From the IMG/VR virus record IMGVR_UViG_3300040801_002304, positions 1 through 37,435 of that record: a DNA stretch of 37,435 nt. One strand, written 5' to 3'. The notes under the pieces are model-generated. The model worked only from the letters and a program-made list of their open reading frames with translations. It was not told the DNA's origin and searched no databases. Source of the stretch: a virus. Both the position numbers and the translations under genes were made by a program. Positions 16,609-23,276 of this stretch are shown one piece after another. Numbering within the stretch: the first letter of the stretch is position 1; every line of letters starts with the position of its first letter.

Positions 16609-18200
16609 TAGTGTCCTCCGTATCCCGTGCGCAAGCCGGGCATGTGGATCGTGAACTTGTTTTCCATCTCACGAAGCTCTCCGTACTGGTCGCGCTTCTC
16701 CTGCTGGCGCATCAGGGACTTCAGTCGCCAGTAGTCCCATCGTCCCTGGAAGTAGTAGCGCAGACAGTCGATCAGGTCGTCGTAGACCTTGCGGATGGCG
16801 TCCTTCTCTCCCATGATGTCGCGCTGCTTGGTGGTCTGCCAATCGTCGAACGCGAAGTTCATGAAGTTGGACTTCATCTCTGGGCAGCAGTTGAACACCA
16901 CTAGCTGAGGTTCGTCCCATTCGTACTTGCCGCGTTTGAGTGCTTCGTGTATTGCGTCGTAACCGGCAGCCGCGTTCTTCTTCTGGGCCAGCAGACAGGT
17001 GATGCCCTGCTGGTGGAATGCCCATCGGACGCTCTCGCCGCTGGTGCGGTCCTGCTCCTGCGCGCTGTCGTCGATGATGCGCAGCACCACCGGCTCGGCC
17101 TCGTCTCCAGGAACCTTGGATCCGCTCCAGCCCTCTACCCTCTTGATATAATCCGATACGTCCTTGATGGTACGTAGGCTGGGGTCTTCCTTGGTGCGGT
17201 ACACGAAAATCTGGTTGTCCGGCGACACGGCCAGCCACAGCAGCGTAATCGGCTTGCGGTTGTGCGGGTCGATGAACAGCACCCTCGGCCAGCTGGGCGG
17301 GATGTCGAATGGGTCGATCCAGTAGGGCGGACGCGGCTCCCATTCCTTGTAGACGCGCCCAGCGAGCTGGATGAAGTTACCGTGCAGACGTGCTTCAAGC
17401 TCGTCCTCACGCAGGTCGGCCAGGAACTCCTCGATGGCTTCGCGCTTGAGGTAGCCGCCGTTCTCCGTGCAATTGTCCCAGATGCTGAATTTGAACAGCG
17501 ATACTCCGCTGCCTGGGATCTCGGCACGCTCGACAATCTTCTCGTTGATCCAGAATGCGCCCAGTGGAGTCATGCTAAACCACAAGTGCCCGTTGAAGTC
17601 TACCAAGCCGCGCTTGAGGCCGGTATACTTGCGGTAACCACACGGCTCGTCAATCCACGCCCAATGGCCGTGAGGCCCTTCAAATGCTAGGTCGTCCTGG
17701 TCATCTGACATGAAGTATGTCTTAGACCCATTGGCCCAGTCAATCTGCACTGGGATCTGTTGCGCGCTGGTGTGCACCTTCTTGATGAGGTGCATAGGTG
17801 CCCATTCCTGGAACTTGGGCCAGATGGTCTGATGAATGGCCTGGCGATAGTTCTGGGCCAACACGCGCCCGATGTTCGGAACCGGTATAGGATCGCCACC
17901 AGGTAGCCGCACAATGCGTAGCGGGTGGTCCTCCGGCAACCACGGACGGAATCCCAGAGAATGGGCGATGGCCTCCACAGCACCAGTCGCCGTCTTGCCG
18001 CTACGGTTGGAACCCAGCACCAACCTCACCGCGTCTTCTTGCCGTTCGAAGAACCTTCCTTGGTCTCCCTTGGGCAACGGACGATAGAAGACGATTTTGT
18101 TGGCGTTGTAGTGGGCCTCTATGGCCTGCAGCTCCACCAGAAGGTCTTGCAGCTCGCTAAGAGTCAGGTCCTCCGTCTTGATCGTCGGGTCGTGCTGCAT
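16608..18200 (-). CDS. terL: Terminase large subunit (packaging ATPase and nuclease)
   Basis: 530 residues. Walker A GSNRSGKT at 63-70, Walker B WAWIDEP at 180-186 with the catalytic E, and a C-terminal RNase H-like nuclease with acidic residues in VLFIDPH, LRIIDDS and YDDLIDCLRY. It powers DNA packaging and cuts concatemers through the portal. The start ATG 18200 has AGGAGCAG upstream and lies inside the end of the HNH gene (44-bp overlap). The unusual feature is separation from the small subunit gene by nrdJ and two HNH genes. Confidence 0.92.
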   Translation of the reverse strand: MQHDPTIKTEDLTLSELQDLLVELQAIEAHYNANKIVFYRPLPKGDQGRFFERQEDAVRLVLGSNRSGKTATGAVEAIAHSLGFRPWLPEDHPLRIVRLPGGDPIPVPNIGRVLAQNYRQAIHQTIWPKFQEWAPMHLIKKVHTSAQQIPVQIDWANGSKTYFMSDDQDDLAFEGPHGHWAWIDEPCGYRKYTGLKRGLVDFNGHLWFSMTPLGAFWINEKIVERAEIPGSGVSLFKFSIWDNCTENGGYLKREAIEEFLADLREDELEARLHGNFIQLAGRVYKEWEPRPPYWIDPFDIPPSWPRVLFIDPHNRKPITLLWLAVSPDNQIFVYRTKEDPSLRTIKDVSDYIKRVEGWSGSKVPGDEAEPVVLRIIDDSAQEQDRTSGESVRWAFHQQGITCLLAQKKNAAAGYDAIHEALKRGKYEWDEPQLVVFNCCPEMKSNFMNFAFDDWQTTKQRDIMGEKDAIRKVYDDLIDCLRYYFQGRWDYWRLKSLMRQQEKRDQYGELREMENKFTIHMPGLRTGYGGH

Positions 18201-18561
18201 TTAGCTGCTCCTGGAAATGGTGGTCCCTGTGACAATTGGCGCACAGGACATCACACTTTAGTAGCTCATCTACTACACGATCAACACCACAGCTGTGCAT
18301 CATGTCTGCAATATTGCGGTACTGACGATCTTTGGTTGCAGGATCGCGGTGGTGCAGGTCTAAGCACCAGTGCCTTCGTTCCCCGCAGTATTTGCATCCA
18401 GCTTCGGTCTTATACATGCACACCAGGTCGTTGTTCTTCTGGAATGACCTCTCTTTGTGCGCACGGTGTTTGGAGTACACCTTTTCCTTGTGTCTGGCCA
18501 CGTACGCCTTTTGGCGCTTTCTACCGGCCTCTCGTCGTTTTACCGGATCAGCATATGGCAC
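18157..18561 (-). CDS. HNH homing endonuclease, copy A
   Basis: 134 residues if started at GTG 18561, which overlaps the nrdJ stop (TAGTG). An in-frame ATG at 18606 inside nrdJ would add 15 residues, so the start is uncertain. Basic N-terminus (KRREAGRKRQKAY), then a zinc-bound HNH core: CKYCGERRHWCLDLHH, then LLKCDVLCANCHRDHH. It overlaps terL by 44 bp. It is paralogous to the HNH at 20684-21154 (same CxxCG...LxHH...LCANCH order) and both genes share the 17-bp string TGACAATTGGCGCACAG in the same codons. A free-standing selfish nuclease is the usual meaning. Confidence 0.8.
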   Translation of the reverse strand: MPYADPVKRREAGRKRQKAYVARHKEKVYSKHRAHKERSFQKNNDLVCMYKTEAGCKYCGERRHWCLDLHHRDPATKDRQYRNIADMMHSCGVDRVVDELLKCDVLCANCHRDHHFQEQLNAARPDDQDGGPDS

Positions 18562-20843
18562 TATCCACACCCACCATTTGCGCCGCACGTCGGGCAACTG
18601 TAGCACGTTCCCGTGCGCTGCATGATGCTACCGCATTCGTAGCAGATGTTCACTTCCGACTGCGCCGGTTGCTGTTGAGGCTCCATAGTGGTAAATTCTT
18701 TACCTGTTTCGTACCTCAACAGCAACCACCTAGCGATATAGTCGACGATGCTGTGGGCCATCGGAATTTCTGGATTGCCCGTCAAGCCCGCAGGCTCAAA
18801 CCTGGAGTACGCGTACTTCTCCATCAGGGCTTCCAGTGGCACGCCATGCTGCAGAGCGATAGACACTCCGATTGCCCAACTGTCGAGCAAACCCGAAATC
18901 GTCGACCCTTCCTTGGCAACGTGTACAAATAGTTCGCCGGGCGAACCATCATCGTACAGGCCTACAGTGAAGTATCCCGTATGACCAGCCACGGAGAACC
19001 TGTGAGTGATCGCGGAGCGTACGTCGGGGAGAGGTTGTCGTGCGCTGCGATGCTGCTGCAAGTTCTCCGTGGTGGCTCCAGTAGACAGCGGCTGGGACAG
19101 CTTGCAACCATCCCGGTAAATCGCCACCGCCTTGAGGTCCAATCCCCAAGCCTCGATGAACACGTCCTCGACGTCCTGCACCGTGGCAGAGCTGGGCATG
19201 TTGATAGTCTTGCTGATGGCTCCGCTCAGGAACGGCTGGCAGGCAGCCATCATGCGCAGGTGGTCGCTGGGCGACACCTCGTCGGCGGTCCGGATGTGCG
19301 GATCGTCGAAGTTCAGCTCGATGCTGCCTCCACCGGCCAGCTGCTTCACCATCTTCCTGGAGAACAGAGGCTCGATGCCCGTGGTGATGCAGTCCATGAT
19401 GAAGCTGATCGTGCCAGTAGGCGCGAGCACCGTGAGCTGGGCGTTGCGGAATCCGTACTTCTCCGCGCCGTCCAGTGCCTGGTGCGCCTGACGCCGAGCA
19501 CTCGCCCAGATGGGGTTGTACACGTCCATGCTTTCAGGAGGCAGGTGCGCCATGTGCATGCGATGCACCCTCAGCTGGTGCTCGGAGAAGCCCGCGTGCG
19601 CGCCACGTTCAATGGCCAAGTCCACGCTGGCGTTGGCCGCCGAGAAGTGCATCAGGGCCGTGATACTGGCCGCCATGGCGCGTGCCTCTGCCGAATCGTA
19701 CTTGAGGCCCATTTTCGCCAGCAGGTGCCCCAGGTTAGTGAAACCCAGACCCAGCGGACGATACAGCTCGGAGTTCTTGGCGATTTCCGGAGTAGGGTAG
19801 CCAGCGAGAGACACGATGTTGTCCATCGCCTCGATCAGGTAGTACACGTCAGTTACGAACAGGGCAGTGTTGAAGCCACCTTCGTCCGTGTAGTAGGCCA
19901 CCAGATTCAACGAAGCCAGGTTGCAGGCCGTCTCATCCAGGAACATGTATTCGCTGCACGGGTTGCTGGAGTTGATCGCACCGATGTGTGGGCAGGTGTG
20001 CCAGCGATTGATCTCGTCGTGGAATTGCATGCCAGGATCGCCGCATTCCCACGCCGCTTCCGCCACCATGCTCAGCAGGTCGCTGGCGAGGAGCGAATCG
20101 AAGGTCTCGCCGGTGGTACGGGCAGTGAGGTCCCAGGGCTGGCGATAGTTTGCCGCATCCATGAACTTGTCTGTAACCCGCACGGACAGATTGGCGTTCT
20201 GAAAGAACACAGAAGCGTATGCCTCTCCATCGAACGACGTATCGTACCCGGCCTTGGTGATGAGATCCTTTGCCTTCCGCTCCTCGCGAGCCTTGCACCA
20301 GATGAACTCCCGGATATCCGGATGGTCCGCGTCGAGGATCTGCATCTTGGCAGCCCGTCGCGTTTTCCCACCAGACTTCACGGTGCCCGCCACGGCGTCG
20401 TACACGCGCATGAAGGAGACCGGGCCGCTTGCCTTACCACCGCCAGCCAGTCCCTCCATGGATCCGCGAAGCGGGGAGAGGTTCGTCCCGGTCCCCGACC
20501 CGTACTTGAACAGCTGGCCCTCTTTCACGGCCAGGTTCAGAATGCTGTCCATGTCATCGGTGACGGACTGGATGAAGCACGCAGAGCACTGCGGTTGTTC
20601 TTCGATGCCGACATTAAAGAATACCGGAGAGTTGAATGCGAATCGCTGCTCCACGATTCCATCGTACAGGTGATCGGCAAGTTCTAGGTGTCCATTTGCC
20701 ACGCCTGTTGCAACACGGCGTATTGCGGCAAATATACTGGATCCATCGACGTGATGCAAGTATTTGTCCGCGAAGATGCGGACGGCGTTGTACGACCAGC
20801 CTTCTGGCGCTTCAATTTCTCGATCAAGCTCTTTGATGTACAA
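18561..20843 (-). CDS. nrdJ: Class II (adenosylcobalamin-dependent) ribonucleotide reductase
   Basis: 760 residues, converting ribonucleotides to deoxyribonucleotides for phage DNA synthesis. Visible catalytic elements: C89 in CSACFIQS, finger loop N294-P-C296-S-E298 (thiyl cysteine and its N/E partners), C307 in DETACNLASLNL, and APTGTISF. The C-terminal tail has two CxxC pairs and ends GGCG, like the reducing tail of class II enzymes; no nrdB-type radical subunit is nearby. The start is TTG 20843, supported by AGGGGAG 5-6 bp upstream. It overlaps the C-terminal codons of an HNH gene by 160 bp in another frame and couples to a second HNH gene at its 3' end. It depends on cobalamin supplied by the host. 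Confidence 0.92.
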   Translation of the reverse strand: MYIKELDREIEAPEGWSYNAVRIFADKYLHHVDGSSIFAAIRRVATGVANGHLELADHLYDGIVEQRFAFNSPVFFNVGIEEQPQCSACFIQSVTDDMDSILNLAVKEGQLFKYGSGTGTNLSPLRGSMEGLAGGGKASGPVSFMRVYDAVAGTVKSGGKTRRAAKMQILDADHPDIREFIWCKAREERKAKDLITKAGYDTSFDGEAYASVFFQNANLSVRVTDKFMDAANYRQPWDLTARTTGETFDSLLASDLLSMVAEAAWECGDPGMQFHDEINRWHTCPHIGAINSSNPCSEYMFLDETACNLASLNLVAYYTDEGGFNTALFVTDVYYLIEAMDNIVSLAGYPTPEIAKNSELYRPLGLGFTNLGHLLAKMGLKYDSAEARAMAASITALMHFSAANASVDLAIERGAHAGFSEHQLRVHRMHMAHLPPESMDVYNPIWASARRQAHQALDGAEKYGFRNAQLTVLAPTGTISFIMDCITTGIEPLFSRKMVKQLAGGGSIELNFDDPHIRTADEVSPSDHLRMMAACQPFLSGAISKTINMPSSATVQDVEDVFIEAWGLDLKAVAIYRDGCKLSQPLSTGATTENLQQHRSARQPLPDVRSAITHRFSVAGHTGYFTVGLYDDGSPGELFVHVAKEGSTISGLLDSWAIGVSIALQHGVPLEALMEKYAYSRFEPAGLTGNPEIPMAHSIVDYIARWLLLRYETGKEFTTMEPQQQPAQSEVNICYECGSIMQRTGTCYSCPTCGANGGCG

Positions 20844-21154
20844 GTCTCTCCCCTTGTCCTCAGTATGTGGTGCACGTCGTTATGACAATTGGCGCACAGC
20901 ACGACGCACTTCTTCAGTTCCCGCAGCATCTTTCCGTGGCCCACACTTGGGTTAGGATTGCACTCCTTGGTGCTCGGATCCCAGTGGTGGGGCTCCAGCC
21001 GCCAATGCTTGTCCTCTCCACAAACGGCACAGCCACGAACCGTCTTCCATGTCTGGTAGATTTCTACGTCTCGTTGTCGTCGTTCCTTGGCCTCAGCCAA
21101 ATATCGCTCCCGACGATCCAGGTAGTATTGCCTGTGGTATGCTTTGCTTCCCAC
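20684..21154 (-). CDS. HNH homing endonuclease, copy B, overlapping the nrdJ start
   Basis: 156 residues, start GTG 21154 with GGGGAAG. Helical, basic N-terminus (YYLDRRERYLAEAKERRQRD), then the core CAVCGEDKHWRLEPHH, then LKKCVVLCANCHNDVHH. The last 50 or so residues read out of frame over the first 160 bp of nrdJ; they are polar and unlike the nuclease, so they may be a tail created by insertion rather than a functional domain. Same family as the copy at the other end of nrdJ. Confidence 0.78.
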   Translation of the reverse strand: MGSKAYHRQYYLDRRERYLAEAKERRQRDVEIYQTWKTVRGCAVCGEDKHWRLEPHHWDPSTKECNPNPSVGHGKMLRELKKCVVLCANCHNDVHHILRTRGETCTSKSLIEKLKRQKAGRTTPSASSRTNTCITSMDPVYLPQYAVLQQAWQMDT

Positions 21155-21155
21155 G

Positions 21156-21335
21156 TTACTTCCCCAATTTCTTGAATCCAGCCTTCTCGCCCAGGATGCC
21201 GCGCTTGTGTTTGGGGCGGCCGATGGGCTTGACCTTGCTGCGTGCCTTGCTGCGTTTCTCCTGCATATCCGGATCGTAGAATCCGGCCGTCTTGCGGCTG
21301 GGATATTTGGGCATCTGTCGCCTGGTATAGCTCAC
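21156..21335 (-). CDS. Small Lys/Arg-rich protein, 59 residues
   Basis: GTG 21335 lies 1 bp after the terS stop with AGGAG 6 bp upstream; an ATG at 21314 is also possible but lacks a site. The protein carries MPKYPSRKTAGFYDP, then KARSKVKPIGRPKHKRG. Its opening MPK-x-P-x-RK resembles that of the 32-residue protein after the portal. Not recognised; a DNA-binding or packaging accessory role is a guess. Confidence 0.5.
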   Translation of the reverse strand: MSYTRRQMPKYPSRKTAGFYDPDMQEKRSKARSKVKPIGRPKHKRGILGEKAGFKKLGK

Positions 21336-21336
21336 C

Positions 21337-22002
21337 CTAGTCTCCTGGGTTGTCGAAGTCCAGCTCCTCGTAGGCAGCCTCTTCGATGCTCTCGTTCAGG
21401 GATGCGCGATGCGCGGCATCCTGGACCCTGGACATGACTTCAGGCGTTTTCTCGTGAAATTGCACATCCATCACCCGAAGCCGCTTCACCTTGTCGCCAA
21501 TCGCCAGCAGGGCGCTTTCGATGTCCTGGGGCATGGGCAACGCGTGCGCGCCGTCGCTGTTGTCCCTGGTGATGGCCTGTTTGGTCTCCTCGATGATCTT
21601 CAGCTTGTCGGTGAGGATAGCCGCGCTGGTGACCTTCTGCATGAGGCTTGGGCCATAGCTCTTGACGGTCTTCAGCTCGCCATTTTCGTCATAGGTCTTG
21701 ATCAGACCCGATTCGATGTCGTGTGGGGCGATACTTTCCAGAATTTCCACGGTTTTGCCGTGCACCTGGCCTGCTACGCTGTCCAGAGCGCGCACACGGG
21801 CCTTTTGCAGCTCCAGATTGGTCTCCGCATCGCGCACCACGCGGTGCACGGTCGGCCAGGACAGCCCCATTTCGCGCGCAACCTGGGTTTTGTTCCCAGT
21901 TACGGCGTATGCCTGGATAACCATCTCTTTCTGGGTGGGCGTGAGGGTTTTTCCCTGCCTGCTGCCCTTGACGCTCTTGCGTTTGGCTACTCTGGGCATC
22001 AT
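21337..22002 (-). CDS. terS: Terminase small subunit-like protein
   Basis: 221 residues (or 220 from the second ATG at 21999). Residues 19-60 form a helix-turn-helix: LTPTQKEMVIQAY, then GNKTQVAREMG, then SWPTVHRVVRDAE, as in small terminases that bind the packaging site. A long helical middle (oligomerisation, KVTSAAILTDKLKIIEETKQ) and acidic C-terminus follow. It is the second gene of the late unit. The ATG follows the stop of the 40-residue gene directly (TAA-ATG), so coupling is likely. The alternative is a transcription factor, but location favours TerS. Confidence 0.75.
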   Translation of the reverse strand: MMPRVAKRKSVKGSRQGKTLTPTQKEMVIQAYAVTGNKTQVAREMGLSWPTVHRVVRDAETNLELQKARVRALDSVAGQVHGKTVEILESIAPHDIESGLIKTYDENGELKTVKSYGPSLMQKVTSAAILTDKLKIIEETKQAITRDNSDGAHALPMPQDIESALLAIGDKVKRLRVMDVQFHEKTPEVMSRVQDAAHRASLNESIEEAAYEELDFDNPGD

Positions 22003-22125
22003 TTAGCTCTTTTCGATGCGCCCGGTCCCATTTGCAGCCCCACCAGTCTTCAGCGGGTAGCTGGGCTTGCTGTTCAGCAGCTTGTTCCATTTGCCGGTAC
22101 TGTCGCAGGATCGATTCTGGCCCAT
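22003..22125 (-). CDS. First gene of late unit: 40-residue unknown protein
   Basis: ATG 22125 is preceded by GGAGG with 7 bp spacing, about 60 bp below the late promoter transcription start. The protein opens MGQNRSCDSTGKWNKLLNSK and ends IEKS; polar, no motif. The stop touches the terS ATG. The strong ribosome site and operon position support that it is translated; it may act mainly as a leader peptide for terS. Confidence 0.55.
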   Translation of the reverse strand: MGQNRSCDSTGKWNKLLNSKPSYPLKTGGAANGTGRIEKS

Positions 22126-22190
22126 TGGGGTGCCTCCGGGTTGGGGTTTGAACGCACACACGCGGTGGTGTGTGGATTTTTACTACTATT

Positions 22191-22219
22191 AGTATACCAG
22201 ATTTTTCGGGAAATGTCAA
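22191..22219 (-). promoter_or_regulatory. Sigma-70 promoter of the leftward (late) unit
   Basis: On the minus strand: TTGACA (22214-22219), a 17-bp spacer and TATACT (22191-22196). This is a full -35 match and a one-off -10 at the best spacing. Expected start near 22184, about 60 bp before the first late ATG at 22125. Direct repeats lie 15-50 bp upstream of the -35 box. Confidence 0.88.
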
Positions 22220-22233
22220 GCATATTCTTCTAG

Positions 22234-22268
22234 CTGATGCCGAAATTTGGGCTATCTGATGCCGAAAA
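22234..22268. repeat. Direct repeats upstream of the late promoter
   Basis: CTGATGCCGAAA occurs at 22234-22245 and 22256-22267, 22 bp apart (two helical turns, same face). An inverted core TCGGCATC lies at 22316-22323. They sit at about -50 to -84 from the expected late start, where an activator or repressor could bind. Confidence 0.7.
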
Positions 22269-22509
22269 GTGGCGTAACTGCTTGTTTCCCAGCATGTTAG
22301 TAATGCAGCCAAATATCGGCATCTGATTACCTATATATCCCTATGGTGGCTACCGTCCAGTGGACTTACCATATAGGGGCTTGGGGTCTTTTTGCTAGGG
22401 GCTTGTTTTTTGTAGCCAGAAAATTTATACAGCTCATGGTTAGCGGGGAGCTTACTAGCACCAGGTCCCCGTGCGGGCTTACAGATTTCATCATAGGGCG
22501 TACGGCTTA

Positions 22510-22580
22510 CCCTATGCGTGCTAGCTTTATGCCCCATACAGCTAGCCCTATACGTGCTATCCTTATGCCCTATACGCGCT
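22510..22580. repeat. Three CCCTAT(A/G)CG(T/C)GCT repeats
   Basis: Copies at 22510-22522, 22546-22558 and 22568-22580; the first two extend over about 36 bp with ATGCCC(C)ATAC following. ATGCCCCATACAG recurs at 22529-22541 and 22884-22896. GCTAGCACG appears inverted at 22517-22525. No known iteron family is recognised. Confidence 0.55.
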
Positions 22581-22661
22581 GGCACGTAAGGGAAAGCCTT
22601 ATGGGGTATGCGGTTAGCACTATTAGGGTTTGCTGTATCCTTTTTAAAGATTACACGTACA

Positions 22662-22901
22662 CATACAGATATCATTAACAGGCATACAGCAAACCCTAAC
22701 ACCCAGCCCCTGGTACAGATATCCTTAGCCGCACTACGTGATTGCCGTATGTCCTAAATAGTGGACACAAGATATCCTTACAACCTATAAGGATGACACG
22801 TACCATACTTTGCGCAATTCTTTATGCGTTATGAACGGGTTGTTGGCACGATTCTTGCTACGTGGAACTACGGGCTAGCACGTATGCCCCATACAGATAT
22901 C
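22662..22901. repeat. Four ACA(A)GATATC sites
   Basis: ACAGATATC-type sites at 22662-22673, 22714-22727, 22767-22780 and 22890-22901. Two extend to GATATCCTTA, close to the palindrome AAGGATATCCTT; the third is followed by a dyad (ATCCTTA...TAAGGAT, to about 22794). The first three lie about 200, 150 and 95 bp upstream of the start expected from the first sigma-54 promoter. Confidence 0.55.
22844..22859 (+). promoter_or_regulatory. Sigma-54 (RpoN) promoter P1
   Basis: TGGCACG-ATTC-TTGCT matches the established -24/-12 consensus TGGCACG-N4-TTGC(A/T) at every fixed base, with T before it as preferred. GG and GC dinucleotides are correctly spaced. Expected start near 22870, toward the early genes. 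Sigma-54 holoenzyme needs an AAA+ activator bound upstream. Confidence 0.82.
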
Positions 22902-22994
22902 ACGCAATGCCCGCGTGTTGGCACGCTTCTTGCTTGCGCGTGCGCGCGCCCGCTGGTAAGGGTTTGCTGTATGCTGGCTACGGGCTAGCACGTA
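22868..22994 (+). repeat. 17-bp direct repeat downstream of P1 and P2
   Basis: CTACGGGCTAGCACGTA at 22868-22884 and 22978-22994. The first begins at the start expected from P1; the second is about 35 bp after that of P2. Identical 17-mers at matching downstream places suggest duplicated promoter blocks. Confidence 0.7.
22919..22934 (+). promoter_or_regulatory. Sigma-54 (RpoN) promoter P2
   Basis: TGGCACG-CTTC-TTGCT, again with no mismatch to the fixed consensus bases, 75 bp after P1 and in the same direction. Expected start near 22945. Followed by an alternating purine-pyrimidine GC tract (22932-22948). Confidence 0.82.
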
Positions 22995-23046
22995 CATTGC
23001 CAGGAATGGCTCCTATCATCATGAGCTGGCGAGGGCCAAACCGCGC

Positions 23047-23276
23047 AACCCGTTGCAAACAAACACGTTAGACCCTGTTCCTGTAAACCCTTGATTCTAA
23101 ACAACTTAAGATTGTGTACCGTTGGGTACAATGGCACGTTTCTAACCCCTTGCAATGCAACAAGTTACAAGCCCTGTGTACCTGCAAGGACACATTTTGC
23201 TCCTGTGGGTACACTTGGCACGGTCCTTGCATCCTCCCCGATCCTCGTAACCCGTTGCCAGCAAACAAGTTATAAG
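23047..23276 (+). repeat. Four long repeats around P3, candidate enhancer sites
   Basis: A 24-28-bp unit of pattern AACCC-(G/C)TTGC-N(4-6)-ACAA-GTTA appears at 23047-23070, 23086-23110, 23144-23170 and 23249-23276, with internal drift. Relative to the P3 start (about 23242), the first three centre at about -183, -144 and -85, the usual range for activator sites of sigma-54 promoters; the fourth overlaps the transcript start region. Confidence 0.6.

Larger units (their letters stand above)
22623..22972. repeat. AGGGTTTGCTGTAT repeats, two forming a 16-bp inverted pair
   Basis: TTAGGGTTTGCTGTAT (22623-22638) is exactly complementary to 22684-22699, with 45 bp between. A third, direct copy of the 14-bp core lies at 22959-22972, just downstream of the second sigma-54 promoter. 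The arrangement suggests a protein-binding site or looped structure; too far apart for a terminator. Confidence 0.65.

Noticed and set aside
18981-20687. 568-codon open frame on the plus strand opposite nrdJ
   Set aside because: It mirrors nrdJ codon structure on the other strand; the product is low-complexity (H, V, R rich) with no ribosome site or family. GC-rich coding DNA often gives such shadows.
22331-22702. 123- and 111-codon open frames on both strands in the control region
   Set aside because: No ribosome sites; the peptides only echo the short DNA repeats (HK-x-S-T-x-R-x-S type), and they lie among regulatory signals.
22500-22900. CRISPR-like array
   Set aside because: Repeats are short, irregularly spaced and belong to several families, with no constant spacer length.
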